The notes beneath the pieces were generated by a model. That model did not search any database and was not told where the DNA came from. It saw nothing but the letters and a program-made list of their open reading frames with translations. A program made the position numbers and the translations under genes. A DNA stretch of 64,000 nt from positions 86,278,001 through 86,342,000 of the forward strand of contig NC_135786.1 of assembly GCF_051106095.1 (NCBI RefSeq). Direction: 5' to 3'. Shown piece by piece: positions 45,081 through 57,046 of this stretch; positions within the stretch are counted from its first letter, which is position 1, and the number at the start of each line of letters is the position of its first letter. This DNA is from Pogona vitticeps (lineage: Eukaryota; Chordata; Lepidosauria; Squamata; Agamidae).

Positions 45081-46139
45081 TATTCAATGATAGTTGTCAA
45101 ACTTACTATATATTTCTACAAAACTATATATTACATCTTTTTCTTGACTTGCATTTACATTTCAATGGAACCTTTCAGTTTCATATTGAAGGAAGACGAA
45201 AAATGAATCTCTTGCTGACCAGCCCCTCTGCCATGGCCAGATTTCTATCAGTAGCATGCACATGACTCCCCATCAGAGTAGACATGCTGAATAAATGGGA
45301 TTTATATAATCATTGACTCACCATTTATTAACTGTAATTGGGAGCAGCAACTGGATTTAGGACCATGGGTTCAACTGGAGTGTACAGTAATGGTCTTCTT
45401 GTCTATGGGTAAGGGCAACTGCCATAGCTGAATGCATCCAAGGCCATAACTAAAGACTTCTTGTTATCACTACAATGGTAATCTTGGAAAAGCTAGCATC
45501 ATGTAGCGCCAGGCAGTGAAGGACAGTTAAGTTAATATTCCTCCAGGGAGTGAAGGTCAGTGGGCGTACTTGGAGAATACATTGGCCAGTATCCTGTTTG
45601 TGCTGGTGAATGAAGTTGACAGTCATTTTTCCTGGGAGAGAGTACATGTACCCATTGCCATTACATTTATACAATGCAGTGGATAGCTGGTAGACAAACT
45701 TTCTAAAAATCTTCACATTTTCTACATATATCACTTTAAAACTAAAGCCTCTTCATGGCTCTGCCTGGATCAGTTTTACTGCGCTGTTCCCTACTTTTCC
45801 TGTCTCAAAAGACAGTGAGAATTGCAGTAACTAAAACCTCTTAAACACATGCACCATCTCACTCATAAGTCCTTCAAAAGAAACTATAGGCAGGTCATGA
45901 GTGGAGTGAGGGGACAACCAACCTCAAATTGCCAGAGTGAGGTGCTCACCCCAGCTTGTCCTACAAGCATCACAAGTGCTACCCTAACTTTGGCAATGGT
46001 GGTGACAATGAAACAATCCATGAGAGAACATTGCACACATGTCTGCACGAAATGCTGCCCAAGGAAGGGCTCTTTATTGGAGTTTATGTGGATGCAATAG
46101 TGTTAAACTGGACGAGGATGTAACTCTCTTACATATGGC
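45081..46139. other. Unique stretch, no gene seen
   Basis: No gene or clear repeat up to the L2 tail microsatellite. Confidence 0.5.
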
Positions 46140-46241
46140 ATTATTCATTCATTCATTCATTCATTCATTCATTCATTCATTCATTCATTCATTCATTTTA
46201 TTTTATTTTATTTTATTTTATTTTATTTTATTTTATTTAAC
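46140..46241. repeat. Compound microsatellite (ATTC)n(ATTTT)n at an L2 3' end
   Basis: About 13 ATTC units, then about 8 ATTTT units, then ATTTAACTTATACGCCACCC, which is the reverse of the L2 3' terminus. On the L2 strand the order is terminus, TAAAA repeats, GAAT repeats. Confidence 0.95.
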
Positions 46242-47671
46242 TTATACGCCACCCACTCTACCCAAAGGTCTCTGGGCAGCTTACAACAATTACAAATCAA
46301 TTAAAATACAATAAAAGATAAAACAATTAAAATGCAATTAAAATAGATGCTCTAAAAATTGCCATCAGGACCCACAGTTGATGTTATTCCAATTAAAAGC
46401 CTTCTGGAACAGGAAGGTTTTGACCTGGCACCAAAATGTCACGAGCGTCGGCGCCAGACAAATCTCAGTTGGGATGGTGTTCCATAGTCTGGGGGCAGCT
46501 GCCGAAAAGGCCCTTTGTCTACAAGCCCTCCCTCTTACCTCCTTGAGGGATGGCTCTTTCAAAAGGGCCCCCTGGCTAGATTTTAACTGCCAGGTAGGCT
46601 CATATGGAAGGAGGTGATCCTTCAGGTATCCAGGGACCAAGCCGTTTAGGGCTTTATATGTCAAAACAAGCACTTTGAATTGGGCCCGGGCAGCAACTGG
46701 TAGCCAATGTAATTTAATCAGAATCGGCTTGATGTGTTCTCTAGCGGCCCCACCACTCACCAGCCGCGCAGCTCAATTCTGGACCAGTTGCAATCGTTGG
46801 ACTGTCTTCAAAGGCAGCCCCACATAGAGCACACTGCAATAATCTATATGTGATGTTACCAGTGCATGCGTAACTGTCATGAGACTCCATTCATCCAGGT
46901 AGGGCCGTAGCTGGTACAATTTCCACAGCTGAAGGAAGGCACCCCTGGCCACTGAGTCCACCTGGGATTTGAGAGTTAGACTGGGGTCCAGGAGCACCCC
47001 TGGACCCTGTCCCTTAGGAGGAGTGTAACCGTATTTAGGGCAGGGAAATGGCCCTCCAGCCTGTCTGGCAAAGCACCCACTAACAGCACTTCTATCTTGT
47101 CTGGATTGAGTTTCAATTTATTAACCCTCATCCAGTCCATTATCAGGTCCAGACACGAGTTCAGCACAGAAACCGCCTCACATGGATTGGTGGAAAACAA
47201 GAGGTAGAGCTGAGTGTTGTCAGCATATTTCTGACTCCTCACCCGAAACCTCCTGATGACCTCCCCCAGCGGTTTCATGTAGATGTTAAACAGCATGGGG
47301 GACATTATCGAGCCCTGAGGAACTCCATGACATAAATGCCATGGAGCAGAGCAACTGTCCCCCCGCACCACCCTCTGGACACAGTCAGCCAGGAAGGAGT
47401 GAAATCACCATAAAACAGTGCCCCCAACTCCCAACCCAGCCAGCCTATTCAGAAGGACACCATGGTCGATGGTGTCAAAAGCTGCTGAGAGGTCCAGGAG
47501 TATCAACAGGATCACACTTCCCCTGTCTCTCTTCCGGCAAAGGTCATCGTACAGGGCAACCAAGGCAGTCTCCATACCAAAACCCAGCCTGAAACCTGAT
47601 TGAAATGGATCCAGAAAATCCAATTCATCTAGCAGTGCCTGGAGTTGCCTGGCCACGACCCGCTCCAACAC

Positions 47672-47709
47672 TTTGCCCAAATAAGGGAGGTTTGCCCAAA
47701 TAAGGGAGG
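47672..47709. repeat. 19-bp tandem duplication inside the L2 copy
   Basis: TTTGCCCAAATAAGGGAGG occurs at 47672-47690 and again, exactly, at 47691-47709. A 19-base gain shifts the L2 reading frame. Confidence 0.95.
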
Positions 47710-47970
47710 TTCGTCACTCGTCAGTAGTTAACCACCAGCCTTGGGTCCAGGTTAGGCTTTTTAAGGAGTGGTTGAATTACCGCCTCTTTCAAGTTGGTAG
47801 GGACCACTCCCTCTCTCAAAGAGGCGTTTACGGCCTCCTGGACCCAAGTGCAACCCACCCCGGCAGATCTTCCAATTAGCCAAGATGGGCAAGGGCTGAG
47901 CGGAGTGGTGGTAGAACGGACAGATCCAAGCACCCTGTCCACATCCTCAGGTCTCAACAATTGAAAAAAA

Positions 47971-48249
47971 AGGTAAAGGTTCCCCTTGACAATTTTTGTC
48001 CAGTCGTGTCCGACTCTAGGGGGCGGCGCACATCCCGCTCTTCAAGCCATAGAGCCAGCGTTTGTCCGAAGACAATCTTTCCGTGGTCACATGGCCAGTG
48101 TGATTTAGACACGGAACGCTGTTTACCTTCCCACCGAGATGGTCCCTATTTATCTACTCGCATTTGCATGCTTTCGAACCGCTAGGTTGGCGGGAGCTGG
48201 GACAAGCGACGGGTGCTCATTCCATTGCGTGGATTCGATCTTACGACTC
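47971..48249 (-). mobile_element. Sauria-type SINE inserted in L2
   Basis: On the minus strand it starts AGTCGTAAGATCGAATCCAC (tRNA-like head truncated just upstream of the B-box), then GAGTAGATAAATAGGGACCA, GTAAACAGCGTTCCGTGTCT, GAGCGGGATGTGCGCCGCCC and the tail TCAAGGGGAACCTTTACC. The L2 coding sequence resumes on each side. I could not see a clear target duplication. It is very similar to the copy at 59898-60200. Confidence 0.9.
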
Positions 48250-49680
48250 ATCCATTAATATCTGACCAAAGCACGGCACACTGGACATATCCTCCGATTT
48301 TGCAGTAAGGGTGGAGTCCAACCCACTGCAAATCTGAGTGATTTTCCCATCAAAATGAATGGCAAACTGATTACAGTGAGCTGATGATCAGTCCGGGACC
48401 TCCACTGGATTTCCCGGTTGAAGAAGATCCCGGACCACCCGAAACAGCTCTGCTGGACGACATTCTGAGGAAGCATTACGGCTGGAGAAATATTGCTGTT
48501 TTGCCAGCTGTATATCCACGAAATAGGCCCAATAATGGGCTCTAAGTCGTGTTCGGTCGGACTCCCAGTGGGATTTCCTCCACCTGCACTCCAGACATCT
48601 CCCCTCTCGCTTCATCACCCGCAGTTCAGAAGTATACCAAGGAGCTGTCTGGGCTCTGCGTGCAGGGAGAGGGCGCTTAGGCGCAATCATGTCAACCACG
48701 TGGGTCATCTCCCTATTCCATAGGGTGACCTGACCTTCGACAGGAGCGTCGGCCATATCAGACGGATAATCCCCCAGAGTGTGCAGAAAAACATCCGGAT
48801 CCATTAGTCTCCAAGGGCGGACCATCTTAATAGATCCCCCCCACCCTTGCAGAGGAAGAAAAGCTAATAGACTAAATTTGACCAGGAAGTGGTGTGGCCA
48901 TAACAATGGGGTCGCAACCAGCCCCTCCACGTCCAAACCACCATCTTCCAGTCCCGTTGAGAAAACTAGGTCCAAGGTATGGCCCTTTTCATGTGTTGGG
49001 CCAATGACACATTGAGACAGCCCCATGGTTGTCATGGTGGCCATGAAGTCCTGAGCCGCCACAGTCAAGGGAGCCTCGGCGTGAATGTTGAGGTCCCCCA
49101 GCACCAACAGTCTGGGAGTCCTCAACACCAGGTCCAGGACTACCTCCGTCAGCTCAGGCAGGGAAACGGTTGGCACGCAGCAGGGTGGGCGGTACACCAA
49201 CAGAATCCCCAATCGGTCTCATAAGCCCAACACACAATACAGGCCCTCAAGACCTCCTCTCAAAGGGATAGGAAGACTGGTCAAGGAAACAGAAGTCCTA
49301 TAGACTATAGCAACTCCCCCTCCCTGACCCTCCGAGCGACATTGGTGCTGGACCGAGTACCTAGGCGGACACAGCTGGGAGTGGGGGACACCACCCTCTT
49401 CTCCCACTCAGGTCTCAGTAATGCACGCCAGGTCAGCCCCCTCATCCAGAATTACATCATGGATGAGGGCAGTCTTATTTTGTACTGACCTGGCATTCAT
49501 CAACAGCACCCTGTGGCTCGAGGGTTTGATGATATGGTCACCTGATACCATCTGGTTCTGGGTAGGACTAGAAGAAGGGATAGATGTAAGATATCTAACC
49601 TCTCTTCTCCTACATGGGCATGTTATTAACATTATTAACTCAATTAATCAGAAAACAATAAATTCAATTACTGATTACTA

Positions 49681-51379
49681 ATTATCCAAAACTAGTTAAA
49701 CTCAAACAAGCAACAGAAAATGAACAATTAGGTAATTTGGTCACGAAATTATGTTTTTTTTTAAAGCCAACAACATTTTTAATCAAAATGATCGCATGAA
49801 ATAAGTGTAATGTTACTAATTGCATCCATTCATCTTCTCAAGTCAAGTATGTAAATCCACAGCAACCATATGCATTTTGACAAATGAACACAATAGGAAC
49901 AAAGGCACTTCAGCAGACCAGCCTCCTTAATAAAGAGACAAAAGCAAGGCCAAAGGCATATATTTACCTCTGTCTCTTTGCTGGCATTAAAGAATGGTGC
50001 CAACGACACATCAGCAAAAGCCCTCATCAGAACTGACAAGAGCTGCCAATTCAAAGGAAGAACCTGTTAGCATCTTCCCCGTCTAAGTCTTCCCTTATTG
50101 TTTTTGTGCCGAATTAAATTAAAATTCTGATTTGCAATGCACTTTATACGCCACAACTCTGCCTGATTATTATTTGTTATTATAAGCGTGCATTCTCCCT
50201 TCACTACTGTTTAGAGCCCTTTCCCTTTGATACTCAGGAAGAATGTTAACCACTGAAATAATCTAGCAATCAGCTTTTGTTTACACTGAATTTTAATTGT
50301 GTGCATGTGAGAGACAGCATGCACACAAGCATGCTCAGGCATCAGACACAGAAGAGCCATTTTATCTGTGCCGCTAACAAAGCAGCAGCTAACAGTCTGA
50401 TCCAAAGTTACACAGGTTATGGAGGGTTTATGTCAACAATCACAGAGGTGATGTAATGCACAATTAAGCAATAAGGTACTAACTGTGACCAGTTAACCTC
50501 AATTGGTTGGGATGCTGTGTTTTGAAAGGAGGCCGTGATTCTCAGCACTTGGTCACACTGACATTTCCCACATTAACAGCAAGAGAACAGTTTGAAACGT
50601 GTTGAAGTTGATCTTCAGTTTTCACTCCATAAATAAAAAGAGATTACAGTTCCCAAAGCAGAGCCTTGCAGTCTAAGCCATTATGTAGAAAGCAATGGGA
50701 CTAAGTTGCAACCCTGCCAAGTTCCCATTGACATCAAGTCAAGACTAATTTCAAATAATTTAGAACCCAGTTCTATGCATGTCTGCTTAGAAGTGAGCCT
50801 TTTGGTTGGGCCTCCCCCTTGTTGGGGAAGGTTGCCCCCGCCCGGCTTATGTTATTGATGCAGATGATTCTGTAAGTGCAGGAAATGTGGGTTATGCTTT
50901 GTTTCATGAGAGGCAAGGCAGACTAGCTTCTTTCAGAAGGGACCACAGACTGCAGCAGTTTCTCTGAAGCCTCCCACTTATGCTTTCTCCACTCTGATGA
51001 TGAGAGAAGACAGTTATGCCCTATAGTGGGTCACCGACTCCAGCTACAAAACTGGGGAGTCCTAGAGAATGGTGCCTGCTGTGGCAGGGTCATCAGAAAT
51101 ATGGCTATCACTGCATCCAATAATCTACATCCCTGAGAGTACCTGCTCTACAGGATTGCCAAGGCTTCCCATTAGCTCTGGTAAACCTGCCTGTTCAGGC
51201 TCAAAGGGCCCCCATGGGAGATGGCTCCCCACTTCCCTTCCTCCAGACAGTTCCAGTAATGGGTCTTGAGCCTTCCCCTTCTCCTGACCTGCTTTTCCCA
51301 ACCTAACTCTCCTCTCTGTTTCCTCCTTTAAAAAACCAAGAAGTGTCACTTAAATTTCCCTCTCCCACCCTATGCCTGT
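49681..51379. other. Mostly unique stretch
   Basis: No gene is recognised. About 50772-50798 (TCTATGCATGTCTGCTTAGA) resembles the dispersed word noted near 5705. 51000-51350 is GC-richer, and a 74-codon minus-strand frame there has no domain I recognise. Confidence 0.45.
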
Positions 51380-52200
51380 GAGATCAGAGGCGAGGGGATT
51401 GAAGCCCTTGCCGGAGTGTCGTCCTCCTCTAAGAAAGAGCAAGAGATACAGACAGATCCACCAGCTTCCCGCGTCGTGACAGTCCAGCAGGGAGTAGACA
51501 CCTGGGACCTAGAGCAGGGGATGGGAAAGATATCAGTATCTACCCAAACCGGGACTGAGAAGGCGGGAATGGAAGAAAGGGCAGACCGTTGGTGGAGGCG
51601 GGAAGTGTGGATATAAAAGGGAAGAGAGATGACATACCAGGGGGTTGGGAGTTGATTTGGACTGAAGATCCCTGGACAGGGAAATGTGAAGAGGTCCGGG
51701 TGCCTCGGGAAGAGGCAGACTACCGACGGAGGAGAGGCTTGCCTCCTAGACCCTCTTATTGGGGGGAATCCGAAGCCAGAGAGTGGCGACGGAGGTTAAG
51801 GGAAGAGAAAGAAGCAGTGGAGAGAGAGGAATGAGAAAGAAGGACATGGCGTCTGGAGGAGGCTCACCGGAGGAGGTATTCACCGGACCATGGGAACCTC
51901 CCTCCAAGAGAGACGACCCATTCGACTTGGAAGGGAGAGATGAGGAGACCCTTCCCTTGATCAACACTGGTTTAGATTCGCCAGACTATGAGGACACTAA
52001 CCCTTTTGTTAAAGGTCCGTGGTATGAATCTGGTTACAACCCGTTTTTTGCAAGATCTATGGACACCCTCGTTTGACCCGTTGGCAACGAGAGATTAAGC
52101 TATTGATAAGGTGAAAGTTGCAGACCCAAAATTTAATGTACCAATAAATCCCAGTTTTGAATTTGAAAGAACGTCCTGTGTTTGTGTCTGACCAGCAAGA
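51380..52200 (+). other. Unidentified coding-like block, possibly part of an LTR-element fossil
   Basis: The composition differs from the neighbours: purine-rich on the plus strand, with plus-strand open stretches rich in E, R, W and P (for example WELIWTEDPWTGKCEEVRVP and DSPDYEDTNPFVKGPWYESG). A TATAAAAG word lies near 51611. Downstream are an AATAAA (about 52142) and a CGATTCGAACCTTCACA end. The block could be the remains of an LTR element, a processed pseudogene or an unknown repeat. I recognise no named family. It is broken as a coding unit, and I give no function. Confidence 0.35.
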
Positions 52201-53040
52201 GACCCGATTCGAACCTTCACAATGCCCAACTCTTACAGCTCTTTCTCCTTTCCCATCCCTACATTAACTCATTGCTGGGCAAAGGGGAGGCAACATAATA
52301 TGCTGATTGTTCCTCATTTCCAGCCACCATGGCCTCTCTGCATCCTGCCTGGGCTTGTGCAGCTAAAAATGGCTGTGACAATGCAAGGTTCAATTGCAAA
52401 TTCTCCAGGAATGTTCCTAAACATAAGGGTGCCATGGGAGAAAGCAATCAAGTCAGGGCAAGCCATGTGCTGACTCAACTGCCCAAAGGCAGATGTGAAT
52501 GGGATTGTGGAATGAGTCTGGATCCAACCAAGTTTTAAGGCTGGGGTGCCAATATTATTAAACCACCTCAGTTTCTACCACTTCTAATTTATGCATACAT
52601 TTCATTACGTAGTCCTCCGGTCAAAAAAGTACATGTGAAATTGTATATTACAGAAACACATATGTATACACACAAATGTATGTAATACAGAAGATAATGT
52701 GTAAATTGCATTGCTTGTAAAACTGTGTATATTACAAAAAACTGCAAATAAAATGTGTGGGTTAGGAGAAATAAGTACAAAATATGTATGAATATCTATG
52801 GGAACCTCAAAAATATGCTCACAATGTCCATAAAGGGAGACTTATTTCATACCAGCTATCAACCAAGCCTGCCTTAGGAGGTTTTACAAGGGAGAGGAAA
52901 GTATCTTCCTGAGCACAGTCAGCACAATTGTACTGGGGTTGGCTGGGACAGATGCAGAAGAGGAATAAGAGACCCTCAGATGAGACCATCCTCTGGAACT
53001 CTTGATACCTATCCACCTCTTTTTCCATCAGCTGTAGGAA
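52201..53040. other. Unique stretch, no gene seen
   Basis: No recognised feature. Confidence 0.5.
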
Positions 53041-53245
53041 TTCAGAAACATAGGAAGCAGCCTTATGGTGATTTGTACCACTCTTCCATCTAAGCCAGTA
53101 TTAGACCAATTCTGATTGGTAGCTTTCTGTCAAGATTCCTAGTCCTTATATGATGTTGGGGGTTTGTGGTTGGCCTTCCAACTAAATACTAAGATTCCCA
53201 AATCAGGCCTGTTCAAGGTGGTATGGTGATACTGACATGCATTTT
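53041..53245 (-). mobile_element. tRNA-derived SINE remnant
   Basis: At the 3' end (left side) the plus strand reads TCAGAAACATAGGAAGCAGCCTT, then CCATCTAAGCCAGTATTAGA. This is the reverse of a squamate SINE end, ...AATACTG.GCTAGATGGACC...AAGGCAGCTTCCTATGTT. The tRNA-like head on the right is badly diverged. Confidence 0.55.
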
Positions 53246-54284
53246 CCTAGTGCCTTGAAAGCTCTCTATCAAGGTTGTCCTTTGCATATATTCTGTCTTA
53301 GAAACAAATAGCAATTTTTTCACATCTAAGATCTTCAGATAGGATCCATGTGTAAATGAAGACATGAAAACTTAAGAAGAATTGTTTTAGGCCAAAGTGC
53401 ATTATCAGTATTGACTGAAAGTCATTAAAATAGTGGGAACCAAATCCAAATAACACAAGAATTTCCAATCGATACAATTAAAACCTGAATCAGCAATGCA
53501 AAGACTAGAAATCACTGAAATTTTATCTCTTTTATGCAATGGATCCTTTCAGATCAATGGCTAGAATCTTATTTGGGTTTTACGCTGCTAGTGTAATTGC
53601 ATAAATCTTAGCAGTGAGTTGCTGCAAATTAAGAAGTTGCCATTCATATTCCTGGTTACATGCCAAGTCGCTCAACTGGAAAACAACGTGGAATGTGAAT
53701 GGCAACCTGATAGTGGCACTTTTTTTGCCATGATTTATGCAATTACACTTAAGCTGCCATAAATCCCAAAGAGGATTCTAGTCTCTGCAGAGGTTGGTAT
53801 TCAGGGAGCTGTAAACCCCCCAACTCCTCTTGCAGTACCTCACATGAGCTAGAATCTCTTTTCTCCTCTTTTTTAATATGTAGGCAGAGGGTTACATGTT
53901 TGTCTTTTGACATGCTTTGTTGGCTGTAAGGCTATCTATCTTGCTGTGTCAAGCCCTCATGCTTTGAAGCATTCTTTCTTGAGGAGCTATTCTGCCTCAA
54001 GTACTGAGCAAAAGGATACTTGAAATGGCCGCTCCTTTGGATGTTTCTAAAGAGTGTTGCACAGTCCACCAATATACATCTCTGAGGAATCAATTTCTTT
54101 CTTTGTGCCTTTTGTATGGACAGTTTGTGATAATACATTTGTAGGACTTTCTTATAAGTATATCACATGAGCTGCATTGAAGGACCCGTATGGCTTTTAC
54201 AGGTAGATATGCAAAGAAAAGAAAAGATGAAGAAAAGAGAACTCTGGAGAATCCATTTGGACAGACAGATCTAACTGTTTTGCA
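53246..54284. other. Unique AT-rich stretch, no gene seen
   Basis: No coding frame above about 70 codons and no repeat recognised. Confidence 0.5.
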
Positions 54285-54545
54285 TTCTTAGAATCATCAA
54301 ATAATTGAGTTGGAAGGGGCCTATAGGGCCACTGAATCCAAACCCCAGCTTAATGCAGGAATCCAAATCAAAGGAGATCTGATGAATGGTAGTCCAATTT
54401 TCTCTTGAATGCCTCCATCATTGGAGCACTCAGCACCTCCTGAGGTAATTGGTTCCATTGTTGTACTGTTCTAACAGTTAAAAGGTTTTCCCTCATCTTC
54501 AGCCAAAATTTGGCTTCCTTTCCATTCAGTTTTAATTTTTTTAAA
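54285..54545 (-). mobile_element. CR1 LINE 3' untranslated end
   Basis: On the minus strand it ends GGCCCCTTCCAACTCAATTA, then TTTGATGATTCTAAG, the characteristic CR1 end. Upstream are AGGGAAAACCTTTTAACTGT and CAATGGAACCAATTACCTCA, blocks matching CR1 3' UTRs. About 260 bp is present and it is diverged, hence old. Confidence 0.8.
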
Positions 54546-56174
54546 AAAAATCATGTCAACCCCATGGAATTTCTGAGAAGATATGTAATCTGGCAGGGGG
54601 AAAAAATTAAAAAAGAAGAGGAAGAGGACTGAATGAAAGAAAATTCCCATCCCTTCCTACAAATAGTGTCTCTCTCTTACTCTTATAATTTTTATTTTTT
54701 TTGTAGTAACTTGGAATAAGGTAAGAGACACAGAAGGTAAAAGGGGAAATTGGGGGGAATGGAGGGGGAGGAGAAACACAGAATATACTGACATCCAATC
54801 TATTCATATTACAATATCAAATCGACTTTCTGTTTTTCTACAATTTGATTGCCCTCCAGGTTTTAACTTACATTTAAAATACTGTCTCTCTCTCTCTCAG
54901 TCCCACCTTTTTGGATTCAAATCAAGCCTTTTCCACAGGCCAGATAAGGTATTTTGATCTACTATGATATAAAATGGCTGTGGCTGAAGCTGAGGCATCC
55001 CATCAGAAGCAAGCCACTGAGTCAGGATGAAAAGAAAAAAAACAATCTCTTAACAGGGAAACAAGTTCCTCAGGAAAAGTACGAACTTGCCCACCACTTG
55101 CTGTGCCTTTTGGGAAATATAGCTGGTATAATCTGGGTTTTATGAGCACAGAATGCTTACAACAGCATCAATTCCCATTTATTTAGGTAACCTTGCTTAT
55201 TTGCCACAGACCCCTCCCCTTTCTTTCATCCGATGTCAACACTGAGATGTATCAGCTGCCCAGAGAAAGGATAAAAGAGAAAATGCAGATGTCCTCCTTT
55301 CCAAGAAGGTCACCGAGGTTCTGCTGAGCATGCTGGATTCCTGCTGAGAATCCCCATCCAAATGTATTGTTCTGCCCAGCAGGTGTCTGTACACTCAGCA
55401 ATACCTGAAGGAAGAGGCTGGGCACTTTACAGCAATAAGTGCTACAGTTAAAGCAGCAAGTTTTCAGAGAAGGCTTAGGCAAGTGTGCTTTACACCAACA
55501 CGTTCAAATTTATGGAGCTGCCATTCCACCTGTATCAAGTGTGTGCATCATCTCTGCTGCTATAATAACTGGTAATGTGTCAAAGAACCAAGATTGCTGC
55601 CCAATGAGTCTATCTGGGACTTTTTGGTGTGCAAAGAGATCCTATCTTTTACTCTGGGTTAAGGACCATTGGCTTTCTTCCCCGCTCCTAATGCATTTTT
55701 TGATGTTACAGCATAATTAAATTGAAGCCCAATGTGCCAGACTGTTGTAACAAATAATACATCTTCCCCTTTCTTCTCCTTGTGTTGAAAATACATCCTG
55801 GCTTTCTGAAATCACTGTGGCAAGCTGTAAATGATGTATGAAATGAAAAATCCCAGCTCACTTTGAAAGCAGAGAAACAGGCAGGGCTGAGCTCCATGTT
55901 TGCTGCTCTATTTTGCTTTTTGCTGAAATACACAATCACAGGAGTTCACTGTGATGAGCACCAGGCAACCGAATTTACACAGAATGAATGATCAGTTTCT
56001 TCTAATGTAAATGCAGATCGAAACACCACATGAAATTTCCAGAACCTAAATCAACTGAACACAACAACTGTTTGGTTACATGCCACCTCATTTCCTCTGT
56101 CTCATACCTGCTGTATTAATATTACAAGCTTTCCAGACTAGAAGATAACTTGTCTCTTGGTTTGACTATATTCC
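54546..56174. other. Mostly unique stretch
   Basis: No gene is recognised. Short CT and A runs only. Confidence 0.5.
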
Positions 56175-56375
56175 TATGTTGTTGCTGCTACACATGAACT
56201 AGTTGCTTCCAACGTATGTCAACCTTAGTAGAGTTTCTCAGGTATGTGAGATGTTCAAGGAACGGTTTGCCGTTGCCACCCATCAGTGAATTCTCATGCC
56301 CAAGAAGGAATTTGAACCCAGGTCTCCTGAGACCTACTTCACCATTTCATTTACTACACCACACTCTCTGTTACA
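56175..56375 (-). mobile_element. tRNA-derived SINE (same family as 8872)
   Basis: On the minus strand: GAGAGTGTGGTGTAGTAAAT (box A region), then GAGACCTGGGTTCAAATTCC (box B), a middle with GGCAACGGCAAACCGTTCCT, and a 3' end CTACTAAGGTTGACATACGT, TGGAAGCAACTAGTTC, then CAGCAACAACA. It is the most complete member of this family in the window. Confidence 0.8.
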
Positions 56376-56516
56376 GATCCTGTTGCCAGGAATGATAACT
56401 GAATGAGAACAAGCTTCAAGCAAAAGCAAAGTGCATCACTACATGGTCTTTCTCTGCCTCTATGAACAAAATAGAGGGTAAGAGAGAAGCAAGATACTGT
56501 AATATGGCTTCAGATA

Positions 56517-57046
56517 CAGTGGTACCTCGACTTACAAATGTAATCCTTTGAACGGCATTCGTATGCCAAAAAGTTCGTACAGTACGTCTAAGTACCATTT
56601 CCCATTGAAATGCATGGGAATGGAATTAATCTGTTCCAGCATTTCAAAAAATTACCTTCAGAGGTCTCAAAGGGCTTTCCCCCCAACATGGGAGGAAGCC
56701 CTTTGAGACCTCCGAAGGTGCCAATCGCGGCGGCAGGGATCCCTAGGGAGATCTCCCAGGGCTTGCCCGCCACCATGGGAGACCTCCCTGGGGGTCCCTG
56801 CTGCTGCGATCAGCACTTTTGGAGGTCTCAAAGGGCTTCCTCCCATGTCGGGGGGGGGAAGCCCTTTGAGACCTCCGAAGGCGACAGCTCCGTTCACAAA
56901 AAAATGGCATTGACTTGCGAATGGAACCTTGACCTCGTTCGTAGGTCGAGGCTCCGTTTGCAAGTCGATGCCAATTTTTGCGAACGGAGCCCTTTGTAAA
57001 TCGAAAGGTTTGTATGTAGGGCCATTTGTAAGTTGAGGGTTGACTG
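56517..57046. mobile_element. Tigger-like MITE with three internal hairpins
   Basis: The left end is CAGTGGTACCTCGACTTACA and the right end, on the other strand, CAGTCAACCCTCAACTTACA. The element is bounded by TA on both sides (56515-56516 and 57047-57048), giving 530 bp. The interior holds a 17-bp arm GAGGTCTCAAAGGGCTT and its inverse four times in all: arms at 56661-56677 and 56696-56712, and again at 56822-56838 and 56859-56875. A third fold lies between them around 56735-56810 (CAGGGATCCC..GGGGTCCCTG). There is no transposase. The 129-130-codon frames over it come from this palindromic GC-rich interior. Confidence 0.75.

Larger units (their letters stand above)
46242..49680 (-). mobile_element. 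L2-type LINE, nearly complete, interrupted by a Sauria SINE
   Basis: On the minus strand from 49.63 kb: an APE endonuclease start (VLLMNARSVQNKTALIHDVI, CITET), its middle (VLGDLNIHAEAPLT; THEKGHTLDLVFSTG; LWPHHFLVKFSLLA, where SDH is usual) and a 274-codon open frame at 48388-49212. Then follows the reverse transcriptase (PFQSGFRLGFGMETALVAL; DLSAAFDTIDHGVLLNRL; CHGVPQGSIMSPMLFNIYMK; YADNTQLYLL, where YADDTQ is usual), and the C-terminus (LVTSHIDYCSVLYVGLPLKT; FKVLVLTYKALNGLVPGYLK; RAFSAAAPRLWNTIPTEI). The 3' end is at 46.25 kb. A 19-bp tandem duplication (47672-47709) and the SINE at 47971-48249 break the frame, as do other changes. The first Asp-to-Asn change in the catalytic motif alone would be expected to kill activity. 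Confidence 0.92.
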
